Shown here in pieces: positions 1 to 8,011 of a DNA stretch of 11,821 nucleotides. The DNA is taken from NCBI GenBank assembly GCA_947472635.1, contig CANJDY010000046.1, positions 1-11,821 of the forward strand. The letters run 5' to 3'. How positions within the stretch are numbered: position 1 is the first letter of the stretch; every line of letters starts with the position of its first letter. The notes beneath the pieces were generated by a model. That model worked only from the letters and a program-made list of their open reading frames with translations, was not told where the DNA came from and made no database searches. The position numbers and the translations under genes were made by a program. The stretch comes from Chitinophagaceae bacterium (GTDB taxonomy: Bacteria; Bacteroidota; Bacteroidia; Chitinophagales; Chitinophagaceae).

Positions 1-1837
1 ATCTTCCAAACATCCTATCCAACTCTGTTTTTTTAAAAGCAGTATAAGTAGGCTTACCATTGGGAGTGATATTAGGCACCGTGCAAATAAATAACTCTTG
101 TACAATCGCCCTCATTTCCTTTTGAGTTAGTGATTTTCCTGCTTTGATAGCCTGTTGCCAAGCCAATGAACGAAATAGTTTTTCGCGTTTGGTGTATTTT
201 AAGTCGCTGCTAAAATGCTTGTATTGCTCTAGCATTTTTTCGATGGCTGCTTTCTCGTTTCCTTGTTCTACATCAGCAGGAGTGCCTTGTATTACAAAAG
301 TATTGTTACCAAAGGGTTCTAGATGATAGCCAAGATAATGAAGGTCGGGAAGCAATTCATTGAGCACCACTACATCGGCGGAAGCCAATTCCATCGTTTG
401 TGGAAAAAGGCTTTGCTGAATAGCGATTGGTTTTCCTTCTACGGCTTTGATAAATCGTTCATACAAAATTCGTTCGTGTGCATTTTGCTGATGAATCACC
501 AAAAATCCGGCATCATTTTGAACCAGGATATAGGTGAAATGCAGTTGGTGCAAGGGGCTTTCATCGGAAAGCTGCAACCGCTTTTCTGTATAAAGTGAAG
601 TTGGCTCTCCCTCAGGTATATTCGCTATTGAACCTCCTGATGAACTCTTTGCTGCTGGCTCATAAAATTCGCGCCAATGCTTTAACTCACTTTTATTTTC
701 AATAAAATGTGCCTGATTTTTTTGAGAAAAAGTATTGTACAAGGAGGAGGATGCGACAGAAGATTTTTTTTCATCAGTAAACGGTTTGCTTACTGCATCC
801 AACTGCTGAATAGATGCATCCAACTCAAAATCGAGGGTGGGTGAAATACTGAATTGAGCCAGCGCATGCTTTACAGCACTTTGTACAAAAGCATACACAA
901 TTTTTTCATCTTCAAACTTAATCTCTTGCTTGGTAGGATGTACATTGATATCCAATTGTGCGGGATCAAGATCAATGAACAAAGTATACATCGGAAAACT
1001 GTCCTTTGCAATCATCGAATCAAACGCGCCCATCACTGCGTGATTGAGGTAGGCACTTTTTATAAATCGGTTGTTCACAAAGAAATATTGATCCCCCCTG
1101 GTTTTCTTGGCAGTATCTGGCTTACCTACAAAGCCATAGATATTCATATAATCTGTTTGCTCATCCACTTGTACCAACTTTGCCGAATAATTATTACCGA
1201 GTAGTTGAATAATTCGTTGCTTAAGGGTGGCCCTCTCTAAATGAAAAACCTCTTGTCCATTACTGGTGAGCGAAAAAAAGATATCGGGAAATGACATAGC
1301 AACCCGGATAAATTCATCCACAATATGTCGAAGTTCGGAAGGATTGCTTTTTAAAAAATTTCTTCTTGCCGGAACGTTAAAAAAAAGATTCTTCATGGCA
1401 ATACTGGTTCCTCGCTCCATAGCAATTGGCTCCTGTTTTTTAACCACACTATTGTCGATTTCAATATAGGTTCCGGTGGTTTCGGTTTCTTTTTTCGACT
1501 TCAATTCCACTTGGGCTACGGCTGCAATACTGGCCAATGCTTCTCCCCGGAACCCCATTGTTTTAATATGAAATAGATCTTCGATATTTCTTATTTTGGA
1601 AGTAGCATGCCTTTCAAAGCTCATTCGGGCATCCGTTTCGCTCATCCCTTTTCCATTATCAAGTACCTGTATCAATGCCTTTCCAGCATCATTTACGATC
1701 AGTTTTATCTCGGTGGAACCAGCATCGACCGCATTTTCCAGCAATTCCTTCACCGCACTGGCAGGACGCTGAATAACTTCCCCAGCGGCTATTTGGTTAG
1801 CAATATTGTCGGGCAATAATTGAATGATATCAGGCAA
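1..1837 (-). CDS. mutL: DNA mismatch repair protein MutL (3' end cut by window edge)
   Basis: MutL is the ATP-dependent matchmaker of mismatch repair, linking MutS to strand incision. 612 residues are visible and no stop is reached; the sequence reaches NGKPTY...ELDRMFGR, so probably only a few residues are missing. The N-terminal GHKL ATPase is intact: ELLENAVDAG (E31, N35, D38), DNGKGM (60-65), ATSKI (78-82) and GFRGEAL (95-101). The transducer domain has NVHPTKQEIKF around residues 298-308. A low-complexity Ser/Gly/Glu linker leads to the C-terminal dimerisation domain, from about 430. No in-frame ATG exists between the upstream stop and the conserved N-terminus, so TTG at 1837 (read as MPDIIQLLPDN) is chosen because it matches the start of family members. 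The endonuclease-site residues are degenerate (HQQNAHERILYE at 449-460 in place of DQHAxxERxxxE). It diverges from the GH3 gene across 179 bases. Confidence 0.97.
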   Translation of the reverse strand, partial: MPDIIQLLPDNIANQIAAGEVIQRPASAVKELLENAVDAGSTEIKLIVNDAGKALIQVLDNGKGMSETDARMSFERHATSKIRNIEDLFHIKTMGFRGEALASIAAVAQVELKSKKETETTGTYIEIDNSVVKKQEPIAMERGTSIAMKNLFFNVPARRNFLKSNPSELRHIVDEFIRVAMSFPDIFFSLTSNGQEVFHLERATLKQRIIQLLGNNYSAKLVQVDEQTDYMNIYGFVGKPDTAKKTRGDQYFFVNNRFIKSAYLNHAVMGAFDSMIAKDSFPMYTLFIDLDPAQLDINVHPTKQEIKFEDEKIVYAFVQSAVKHALAQFSISPTLDFELDASIQQLDAVSKPFTDEKKSSVASSSLYNTFSQKNQAHFIENKSELKHWREFYEPAAKSSSGGSIANIPEGEPTSLYTEKRLQLSDESPLHQLHFTYILVQNDAGFLVIHQQNAHERILYERFIKAVEGKPIAIQQSLFPQTMELASADVVVLNELLPDLHYLGYHLEPFGNNTFVIQGTPADVEQGNEKAAIEKMLEQYKHFSSDLKYTKREKLFRSLAWQQAIKAGKSLTQKEMRAIVQELFICTVPNITPNGKPTYTAFKKTELDRMFGR

Positions 1838-2016
1838 AATGAATTCGTTGTTTGATGTAAAATTACGTAGAAAATAGGGGAAAGGATAATTGATAATTTT
1901 ATCTATTGTAAGGCGATAATTACTCAAAAAAACCCTATTATTCGTTCAAAAAAAATTTGCGAAGAAATAACTCTTAAAATCTACCTACTTTGTGATTCTA
2001 TATATAACATATTACG

Positions 2017-4977
2017 ATGAAAAATTATTTACTCCCTTTACTGGTGCTTTTTGGTTTCACAGGTAGCCTCTCTGCCCAAAACAGAGCAAGCGCTTCACAG
2101 ATAATAGCGACTAAATGGGTTGACAGTGTATTCAAAACGCTGAGTCCTGTAGAACAGATTGCACAATTAATGGTGGTGCGACTCTCTACCTATGATGCAA
2201 AAAATAATACTGCTATTTTTTTTGATGAAAAAGTAGACAGTTTAGTAAGGCAATATAATATCGGCGGCATTTGCCTTTTTCAGGGCAGCCCAGTAAAGCA
2301 AGCCACCATAATCAACCGGTTGCAAGCTATTGCCAAAACGCCCATTTTAATGTGTATTGATGCAGAATGGGGGGTAGGGATGCGTATGATCGACAGCGTG
2401 TTGCCGCTACCCCACCAGATGATGCTTGGTGCGGTAACGGATGCAGGCATCGCTTATCAATACGGAAAGATTGTAGCGGAACAATGTAAGCGCATAGGCA
2501 TTCAAGTAAATTATGCCCCTGTAATGGATATCAACAACAACCCTGATAACCCGGTAATCAATGACCGTAGTTTTGGTGAGGACAAATACAAAGTGGCATT
2601 ATTTGGAACCCAATATATGAAAGGCCTTCAAGACATGGGTGTAATGGCCTGTGCAAAACATTTTCCAGGGCATGGGGATGTAGCCGTTGACTCGCATTTT
2701 GATCTTCCGGTAATCAATAAATCAATGGCTGAGCTAGAGGCTATGGAGCTCTACCCATTTCGCGAAATTTTTAAAGAGGGTATTGGAAGTGTAATGATTG
2801 GACATCTTTTTGTACCCGCCATTGATAGTGGGGCAAATATGGCCACATCCATTTCAACAAATAATGTAACCGGGCTCTTGCGAAATAAAATGAATTACCA
2901 GGGATTAACCTTTACCGACGCCCTAGAAATGCAGGGTGTAAAAAAATTCTTTCCAAATGGAGAAGCTGCTGTGCAATCCCTGATAGCCGGTAATGATATG
3001 CTATGCCTACCGGGTGATGTACCGTTAGCGATTGAAAAAATACAATCCGCCATCGCAGCAGGAAAACTTAGCTGGGCCGATATTGAACAACATTGCAAAA
3101 AGGTTTTAATGGCAAAATACCAATATGGCCTTACAAAATTGCAACCAATTGAAACCGAAAATCTAACGGCTGATCTCAATAATCAAGTAAGTGGCATGAG
3201 AAAGTTGATTGCCGAAAATGCGCTAACCGTATTGAATAAAACGAATGGTGATTTTTTCCCTCTTTCAGCAGAAAAAAATAATCGTAAAGGATCCATTGCT
3301 TTTGTGGGCATTGGAATTGGAGCTGCAAACGATTTTGCCAAGCGCCTTCAGACTGATTACAATGCGGATGCTTTTTATTTTACTAATTTGCAGGATGCAA
3401 GTAGGGTGTTATCTACTGTTTACTTAATAAAAAATAGGTACGAAAAAGTAATCATTGGAGTGCATGGGTATAAGCGAGTGCCAGCAAATAATTTCGGCAT
3501 CAGCTCATTTTCAGTAGACCTTGTAAAACAATTACAGGAGCAAACCAACTCCTCCACATTTGTTTTTGGAAACCCCTATGCCATCAAGAATTTCTGTGGT
3601 GCAAAAAACTTAGTTGCCTGCTATGAAGATGATGCAATCATACAAAATGCCGCAGCAGACTTGTTGGAAGGTAAAATTTTCGCTAAAGGAAAACTGCCGG
3701 TAACCGTTTGCGACAGTTATCCATTTGGAACTGGGGTAATGACGGCTACTGCTACTTTGCCTCAATTACTTGCTGAAGAACCTGGACTAAAAGTTGAACA
3801 GCTAAAAAATATTGATTCGCTTGCCAATGATGCAATCAGCCGTGGTGCAACGCCAGGCTGTGTAGTACTTGTAGTTAAAGATGGAAAAATTGCTTACCAA
3901 AAAGCCTTTGGGCATTTTAATTATACCGACCCGGCGCCCACCTCTATAGAATCGGTCTATGATATGGCCTCTGTTACAAAAATTTGTGCCACTACTATTT
4001 CAATCATGAAATTGTATGAAGAAGGTAAAATTGATTTTAAGAAAACACTGGGCGACTACCTGCCTTTTGTAAAGGGCTCCAACAAAGAGAATGTTTTAAT
4101 TGAAAACGTTTTGCTTCACCAGGCGGGTCTTTCAGCTTATATTCCTTTTTACAAAGAAACGATTGATGCTGCCGGAATACCATTTCCAAAATACTACTCT
4201 ATTCATCAAAATGATTCATTCCCTGTTCGGGTGGCAGAGAATTTATTTCTACGCTACGATTGGAGAGATACCATGTATCATCGGATTTTACAAAGTACAT
4301 TAAGTGCTACCGGAAAATATATTTATAGCGACAACGACTTCATTTTCTTAGGAAAAATTGTGGAAGCCATTAGTGGACTACCCTTGAATGAATATGCAAA
4401 AAAGAATTTCTATACCCCCCTTGGATTAACCACTGCAGGATTTAAGCCAAGAGAATACCTACCCCTTAACCAAATAGCTCCAACAGAGAAGGAGAAAATT
4501 TTTAGAAACGAATTAATTCAAGGGGATGTTCACGATCCGGGGGCAGCGATGTTTGGAGGCGTTTCGGGACATGCTGGCTTATTCAGTAATGCATACGATA
4601 TTGCGGTAATCATGCAGATGCTGTTGAATGGAGGTGAAATAAATGGAAAGAGATACTTTCAACAAAAAACTGTCGACCTTTTCACAGCATACCATAGCAA
4701 CATCAGTCGCAGGGGATTTGGTTTTGACAAACCGGAAAAAGACAATCATACGCGTCCTGACCCTTATCCCTGCTTGTCTGCTTCACCACTAACCTTTGGC
4801 CATACCGGCTTTACAGGTACTTGTACTTGGGTTGATCCGGCAAAAAAATTGGTGTATGTATTTTTAAGTAACCGGGTTAATCCTCAAGGCGACAACCCAC
4901 TTTTATCAAAAATGAATGTACGTACCAACATTCAGGAAGCTATTTATAAAGTGATTGCCGAAAACGAAAAGAAATAA
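2017..4977 (+). CDS. Exported GH3 beta-N-acetylhexosaminidase-like / serine hydrolase (beta-lactamase family) fusion
   Basis: A 986-residue two-enzyme protein. Residues 1-20 form a Sec signal peptide with a hydrophobic core and an SLSA|Q cleavage site, so it acts in the periplasm or outside. Residues about 45-385 are a GH3 TIM barrel of the NagZ type: KHFPGHGD (214-221) and DSH (225-227) carry the Asp/His dyad region, and FTDALEM places the nucleophile at D301. Residues about 400-570 look like the GH3 C-terminal alpha/beta domain. Residues about 595-975 are a class C beta-lactamase/PBP4-like serine hydrolase with SVTK (S652, K655), YSD (770-772, the YxN box) and HTG (929-931, the KTG box). 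The GH3 part probably cleaves GlcNAc- or hexosamine-containing glycans, plausibly peptidoglycan; the second domain may be a peptidase, amidase or esterase. Both substrates are inferred. The same fusion occurs across Bacteroidota. All catalytic motifs are present and no frameshift is seen. A weak TACTTTG at 1986-1992 could be its -7 element. Confidence 0.93.
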   Translation: MKNYLLPLLVLFGFTGSLSAQNRASASQIIATKWVDSVFKTLSPVEQIAQLMVVRLSTYDAKNNTAIFFDEKVDSLVRQYNIGGICLFQGSPVKQATIINRLQAIAKTPILMCIDAEWGVGMRMIDSVLPLPHQMMLGAVTDAGIAYQYGKIVAEQCKRIGIQVNYAPVMDINNNPDNPVINDRSFGEDKYKVALFGTQYMKGLQDMGVMACAKHFPGHGDVAVDSHFDLPVINKSMAELEAMELYPFREIFKEGIGSVMIGHLFVPAIDSGANMATSISTNNVTGLLRNKMNYQGLTFTDALEMQGVKKFFPNGEAAVQSLIAGNDMLCLPGDVPLAIEKIQSAIAAGKLSWADIEQHCKKVLMAKYQYGLTKLQPIETENLTADLNNQVSGMRKLIAENALTVLNKTNGDFFPLSAEKNNRKGSIAFVGIGIGAANDFAKRLQTDYNADAFYFTNLQDASRVLSTVYLIKNRYEKVIIGVHGYKRVPANNFGISSFSVDLVKQLQEQTNSSTFVFGNPYAIKNFCGAKNLVACYEDDAIIQNAAADLLEGKIFAKGKLPVTVCDSYPFGTGVMTATATLPQLLAEEPGLKVEQLKNIDSLANDAISRGATPGCVVLVVKDGKIAYQKAFGHFNYTDPAPTSIESVYDMASVTKICATTISIMKLYEEGKIDFKKTLGDYLPFVKGSNKENVLIENVLLHQAGLSAYIPFYKETIDAAGIPFPKYYSIHQNDSFPVRVAENLFLRYDWRDTMYHRILQSTLSATGKYIYSDNDFIFLGKIVEAISGLPLNEYAKKNFYTPLGLTTAGFKPREYLPLNQIAPTEKEKIFRNELIQGDVHDPGAAMFGGVSGHAGLFSNAYDIAVIMQMLLNGGEINGKRYFQQKTVDLFTAYHSNISRRGFGFDKPEKDNHTRPDPYPCLSASPLTFGHTGFTGTCTWVDPAKKLVYVFLSNRVNPQGDNPLLSKMNVRTNIQEAIYKVIAENEKK

Positions 4978-4983
4978 AAGATA

Positions 4984-5032
4984 GGGAATAAAATATTGTC
5001 TGGGGAAATCCTAGACAATGATTCCCTTTTTT
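4984..5032. terminator. Rho-independent terminator between convergent genes
   Basis: GGGAAT (4984-4989) pairs with ATTCCC (5021-5026) and, inside it, ATTGTCT (4995-5001) pairs with AGACAAT (5013-5019), followed by six T at 5027-5032. This is a strong intrinsic terminator for the GH3 fusion gene, 6 bases after its stop. The last T is also the first base of the reverse-strand stop codon of the oxidoreductase. In the other direction the hairpin is followed by CTATCTTTTATTTC, a weaker U-rich tail, so it may also serve the leftward operon. Confidence 0.85.
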
Positions 5033-6081
5033 CACAGTTCTATCACTCTTTTTTCTTTATTGCTTTTAATAGCTCCTTCTATCACCTTTATAACATTGGC
5101 AGCATCTTCTGCAGATACGGGCATTTTTTTATTTTCGGTGATGGCTTGATAAACTTCCTCAAAAAATTCACCGTAATTACCGGGTAATGTATCTACATAA
5201 TCCCTGATAATTTTTCCATCTCGCTCAGTATGCAATAAGCCTTTTTCAGATGCTGGCTCAATTCCCCAGCTATCCCCCATGGGTATTTGACCAGCCTGCA
5301 ACATTGTTTCCTGCACATCGGCTCTTGTTTTGAGGAAAGACCCTTTGGTGCCATGTAAAATAAAACCCGGCAAAGCCTCTCTTACGTAATAACTGGATTT
5401 TAAAGACACCCTATGCGAAGGGTAAAAAAGTTTTACGTCTATATAATCATCCACCAGTGAATGGGGGCGATTGATGGCTATTTCGGCAAATAAGGATTGG
5501 GGCATACCAAACAACTGCAAAGCTTGGTCAATTATATGTGAGCCTAGGTCGTATATACAGCCAACTGCAGGGCCAGGGATTTCTTTATGCGTCTTATAGC
5601 TTAGCTCCACATTATACCTGTCATAATGAATTTCAGCATCAATGATTTTTCCAATACTTCCATCCGCTACTATTTTTTTTACAGTTTTGAAATCACTGTC
5701 GTACCGGCGACTTTGAAAGACCGTGATTTTTTTATTTTGTTTCGAAGCAAGCGATATTAATTCTTCCGCCTCGATAACGGTAGCTGTAAAAGGCTTTTCA
5801 ACAATCACATGTTTGTTTGCCAACAATGCCGCCTTTGCATATTCGTAATGTGTGTAGCTGGGAGTGTTTACGATTACCAATTCAATAGCTTCATCTTTCA
5901 GCATTTCATTCAATGAACGAAATGTTTTTGTGCCGGGGTATTTTTCCTCGGCAAGATTTTTAGTTCTTTCCCATGCACCATAAAATTTAAAGCCCGGATG
6001 CAGATGCAGAAAAGGGGCATGAAAAACGACGCCACTCATTCCAAATGAGCAAAGTGCAGTATTGATAATTCTATTTTCCAT
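5032..6081 (-). CDS. Cytosolic Gfo/Idh/MocA dehydrogenase, IolW/YdgJ-like
   Basis: A 349-residue NAD(P)-dependent sugar or polyol dehydrogenase without a signal peptide. The N-terminal Rossmann fold starts at about residue 5 with SFGMSGVVFHAP (a degenerate GxGxxG; G14 and G17 kept). The family signature EKPFT carries the catalytic Lys (K96), and YDLGSHIID (177-185) gives the D178/H182 pair. RRYDSDF, LFGMP, the LPGNY segment and the C-terminal 'VSAEDAANVIKVIEGAI...KEKR' closely resemble, from memory, B. subtilis IolW (NADP-dependent scyllo-inositol dehydrogenase) and E. coli YdgJ. The exact substrate cannot be read from sequence. It lies 77 bases downstream of uxuA on the same strand and is probably co-transcribed with it, so it may reduce or oxidise a keto-sugar or keto-acid of that pathway. 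Start ATG 6081 gives MENRIINTALCSFG, a normal distance to the Rossmann strand. Confidence 0.95.
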   Translation of the reverse strand: MENRIINTALCSFGMSGVVFHAPFLHLHPGFKFYGAWERTKNLAEEKYPGTKTFRSLNEMLKDEAIELVIVNTPSYTHYEYAKAALLANKHVIVEKPFTATVIEAEELISLASKQNKKITVFQSRRYDSDFKTVKKIVADGSIGKIIDAEIHYDRYNVELSYKTHKEIPGPAVGCIYDLGSHIIDQALQLFGMPQSLFAEIAINRPHSLVDDYIDVKLFYPSHRVSLKSSYYVREALPGFILHGTKGSFLKTRADVQETMLQAGQIPMGDSWGIEPASEKGLLHTERDGKIIRDYVDTLPGNYGEFFEEVYQAITENKKMPVSAEDAANVIKVIEGAIKSNKEKRVIEL

Positions 6082-6158
6082 TCAAAATAATTATTTATTT
6101 ACATCCTATTTTTATTACATCACAGGGCAATCTTTTGAAACCTTATCCCGAAATTTAA

Positions 6159-7331
6159 CTAGTTGAGCTGTAAATTTTTAGCAATTGCATATTCCACTCC
6201 CCTCAATTCAGCCAATCCCTTAAGCCTTCCGATGGCAGAATATCCTGGGTAAGTTGTTTTTTTAAGGTCGTCAAGCATTTGGTGTCCATGATCTGGTCGC
6301 ATTGGTATGGAAATATTTCTACGCTGTTGAATTAGCAAAACCTCTTTAATGACTGCATACAGATCGGTATCCCCTGCAAGATGATCGGCCTCATAAAAAT
6401 TACCCAACTCATCCCGCTTGGTATTGCGTAAATGCAGAAAATGTACCTGTTCTCCAAATCGTTTCAGCATTGCCGGTATATTATTATCAGCCCTTGCCCC
6501 AAAGGAACCAGTACAAAAACATAATCCATTAGCAGGTGAAGGCACTGCATCAATGATAGCAGCTGCATCCCTTTCAGTACTAACTATCCTTGGTAGGCCT
6601 AAAATAGGATAAGGGGGGTCGTCAGGATGAATAGCCATTTTTAACCCGCAAGCTTCAGCAACCGGAATAACCTCTTGTAAAAAATAAAACAAATGTTTCC
6701 TCAGTTTATCAGCATCAATGGAGGCATATGTTTTTAATGCTGCCAGAATTAGCTCCGGTGTAAATGGCTCATCACTGCCGGGTAAGCCCAGCATGGTGTT
6801 ATGAAAGACTTGTTTTTTTTCCTCCTCCTGCATCAAAGAAAACCTGTTTTCAGCTTCGGCTATTTCGGTAGGTGAATAATCCTCCCTTGCGCCTGGTCTT
6901 TGTAACATAAACAAATCAAAAGCAATGAATGCAAGGCGTTCAAAATATAGCGCCTTGCTTCCATCAGGCATCGAATAGGATATATTCGTCCGCATCCAAT
7001 CCAGAATAGGCATAAAATTATAGGTCACTACTTTTAATCCGCAATCAGCTACATTTCGCAAACTCTGTTTGTAATTTTCAATATGCAGTAAATAAGCTCC
7101 ATTTTGTTTTTTAATATCCTCACTTACCGGCAGACTTTCAATCACTGTCCAACTCATTCCGGCCATTTCAATCAATTGCTTACGCTCTAGGATATCAGCT
7201 ACAGGCCATATTTCACCTACAGCAATTTGATGCAGGGCGGTAACAACTCCTTCGCAGCCGGCCTGACGGATATCTGATAAGCTAACAGGGTCATTGGGGC
7301 CGAACCATCTCATCGTTTGATGCATCAACAT
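6159..7331 (-). CDS. uxuA: Mannonate dehydratase UxuA
   Basis: Converts D-mannonate to 2-keto-3-deoxy-D-gluconate (EC 4.2.1.8) in the cytosol, in hexuronate (glucuronate) catabolism. Length 390 agrees with the family (about 350-400). The N-terminus [21 protein letters not shown] is the family hallmark. Candidate metal ligands of the TIM barrel are all present: AIHPDDPP (H235), LCFCTGSFG (C273), HFLHLRN (H300) and RPDHGH (D347). Start: [12 protein letters not shown] offers ATG at 7331 or 7325; six bases apart and indistinguishable here. It is first in a leftward pair with a Gfo/Idh/MocA dehydrogenase; no uxuB-type mannonate oxidoreductase or kdgK is in the window. The upstream region (7332 onwards) must hold its promoter; TATCTTTT on the minus strand at about 7359-7366 is one base from TAnnTTTG but lacks a well-placed TTG. 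Confidence 0.97.
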   Translation of the reverse strand: MLMHQTMRWFGPNDPVSLSDIRQAGCEGVVTALHQIAVGEIWPVADILERKQLIEMAGMSWTVIESLPVSEDIKKQNGAYLLHIENYKQSLRNVADCGLKVVTYNFMPILDWMRTNISYSMPDGSKALYFERLAFIAFDLFMLQRPGAREDYSPTEIAEAENRFSLMQEEEKKQVFHNTMLGLPGSDEPFTPELILAALKTYASIDADKLRKHLFYFLQEVIPVAEACGLKMAIHPDDPPYPILGLPRIVSTERDAAAIIDAVPSPANGLCFCTGSFGARADNNIPAMLKRFGEQVHFLHLRNTKRDELGNFYEADHLAGDTDLYAVIKEVLLIQQRRNISIPMRPDHGHQMLDDLKKTTYPGYSAIGRLKGLAELRGVEYAIAKNLQLN

Positions 7332-7641
7332 AAAAAATTATTGGTGTTTTTGGTTTATAAAAAGATACTGTAATCAATAATGAATATTCGAGTAAAGTAA
7401 ATAAAAGCTGCGTTCAACTGATAAAATCATTTTAAAAGAATGAAAAAAGAATCGAATTTTTGCCTTTTAATTTAGCAGTGCGCATTTTAATTACCCATCC
7501 TAAAAAAATCAGCTAGCTAAGCTTATTACAAAGGTATCAGATTGGACTGTTATTAAAAAAAGGTTGGCAATAAAAATTAATTGCTTAGCCTATCGGGGTT
7601 CTTTCTAATTCAAGAAGCAGAGAATTGAAACGAAACAGCGA

Positions 7642-7670
7642 TTGGAGTAATAAAACTCCCTGTAAATTTG
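7642..7670 (+). promoter_or_regulatory. Bacteroidota-type promoter for the exported oxidoreductase genes
   Basis: TTG at 7642-7644, 18 bases of spacer, then TAAATTTG at 7663-7670, a full match to the TAnnTTTG -7 element used by the Bacteroidota primary sigma factor. Transcription would start near 7677 and run towards 8012. The spacer holds a short inverted repeat, GGAGT (7644-7648) and ACTCC (7655-7659), which could be an operator half-site pair or chance. Confidence 0.55.
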
Positions 7671-7702
7671 TAGCTTGCTGCGTTGGTCAGTGTAATTGGT
7701 AG

Positions 7703-7948
7703 ATAAAGCAATTAAAACCTAATAGTCTCGAAAGCCCATGCCATTCGATAGAGTGCAAGCGTAGTAATAAAAGGGTGGACTTGGAGTATAAGAAACTAGG
7801 CACTGAAAAAGACAGTATACAAGAGTGAATCGTAAAGATAGTGGTGGGATTATTCATGGCTATGTGCTTTCCTAAGAAAACAGACCTTAACTTTATGCCC
7901 CATCCAAAGATTAAACAGGTATGGGAAAAATATATAATTCGCCAGTAA
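7703..7948 (+). other. Possible decayed or small ORF in the leader
   Basis: One frame reads open from 7703 to 7825 (41 codons, no ATG start), meets a TGA at 7826-7828, and continues open to a TAA at 7946-7948. The second part includes an ATG at 7856 giving a 30-residue peptide ending in PHPKIKQVWEKYIIRQ. The Lys/Glu/Asp-rich composition of the first part (RVDLEYKKLGTEKDSIQE) looks protein-like, but I recognise no family. It may be the remnant of a gene, a small leader peptide, or chance in non-coding DNA. Confidence 0.2.
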
Positions 7949-8011
7949 GGAAATTTTAAAAATCAACCAATGAATAAAGTGATATAAAAAATTGAACTTA
8001 TTATTTGAACA

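Larger units (their letters stand above)
7332..8011. other. 680-base divergent intergenic region, no clear gene
   Basis: Lies between divergent uxuA and the Tat-type oxidoreductase. The left part (to about 7500) is AT-rich and presumably holds the uxuA promoter; small self-complementary words (GAATATTC near 7383, AGCTAGCT and TAAGCTTA near 7512-7526) are seen, none convincing as an operator. A good promoter facing right is at 7642-7670, which would give a leader of roughly 335 bases. The leader has a different, less AT-rich texture and holds an open stretch in one frame (7703-7948) broken by one TGA. I recognise no tRNA, riboswitch or insertion sequence. Confidence 0.6.

Noticed and set aside
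854..1204. 116-codon plus-strand ORF, and other plus-strand ORFs within 144-1819
   Set aside because: They lie antisense to mutL, whose conserved motifs run unbroken through the whole stretch.
2895..3179. 94-codon minus-strand ORF inside the GH3 fusion
   Set aside because: Antisense shadow of a clearly coding GH3 domain that includes the catalytic Asp; no recognisable protein.
7500..7530. Clustered short palindromes AGCTAGCT and TAAGCTTA as a possible operator
   Set aside because: Short words of this kind occur by chance in AT-rich DNA, and no second copy near a promoter element was found.
7680..7950. Group II intron, insertion sequence or riboswitch in the leader
   Set aside because: No terminal repeats, no reverse transcriptase or transposase motif, and no known riboswitch core could be recognised by eye.
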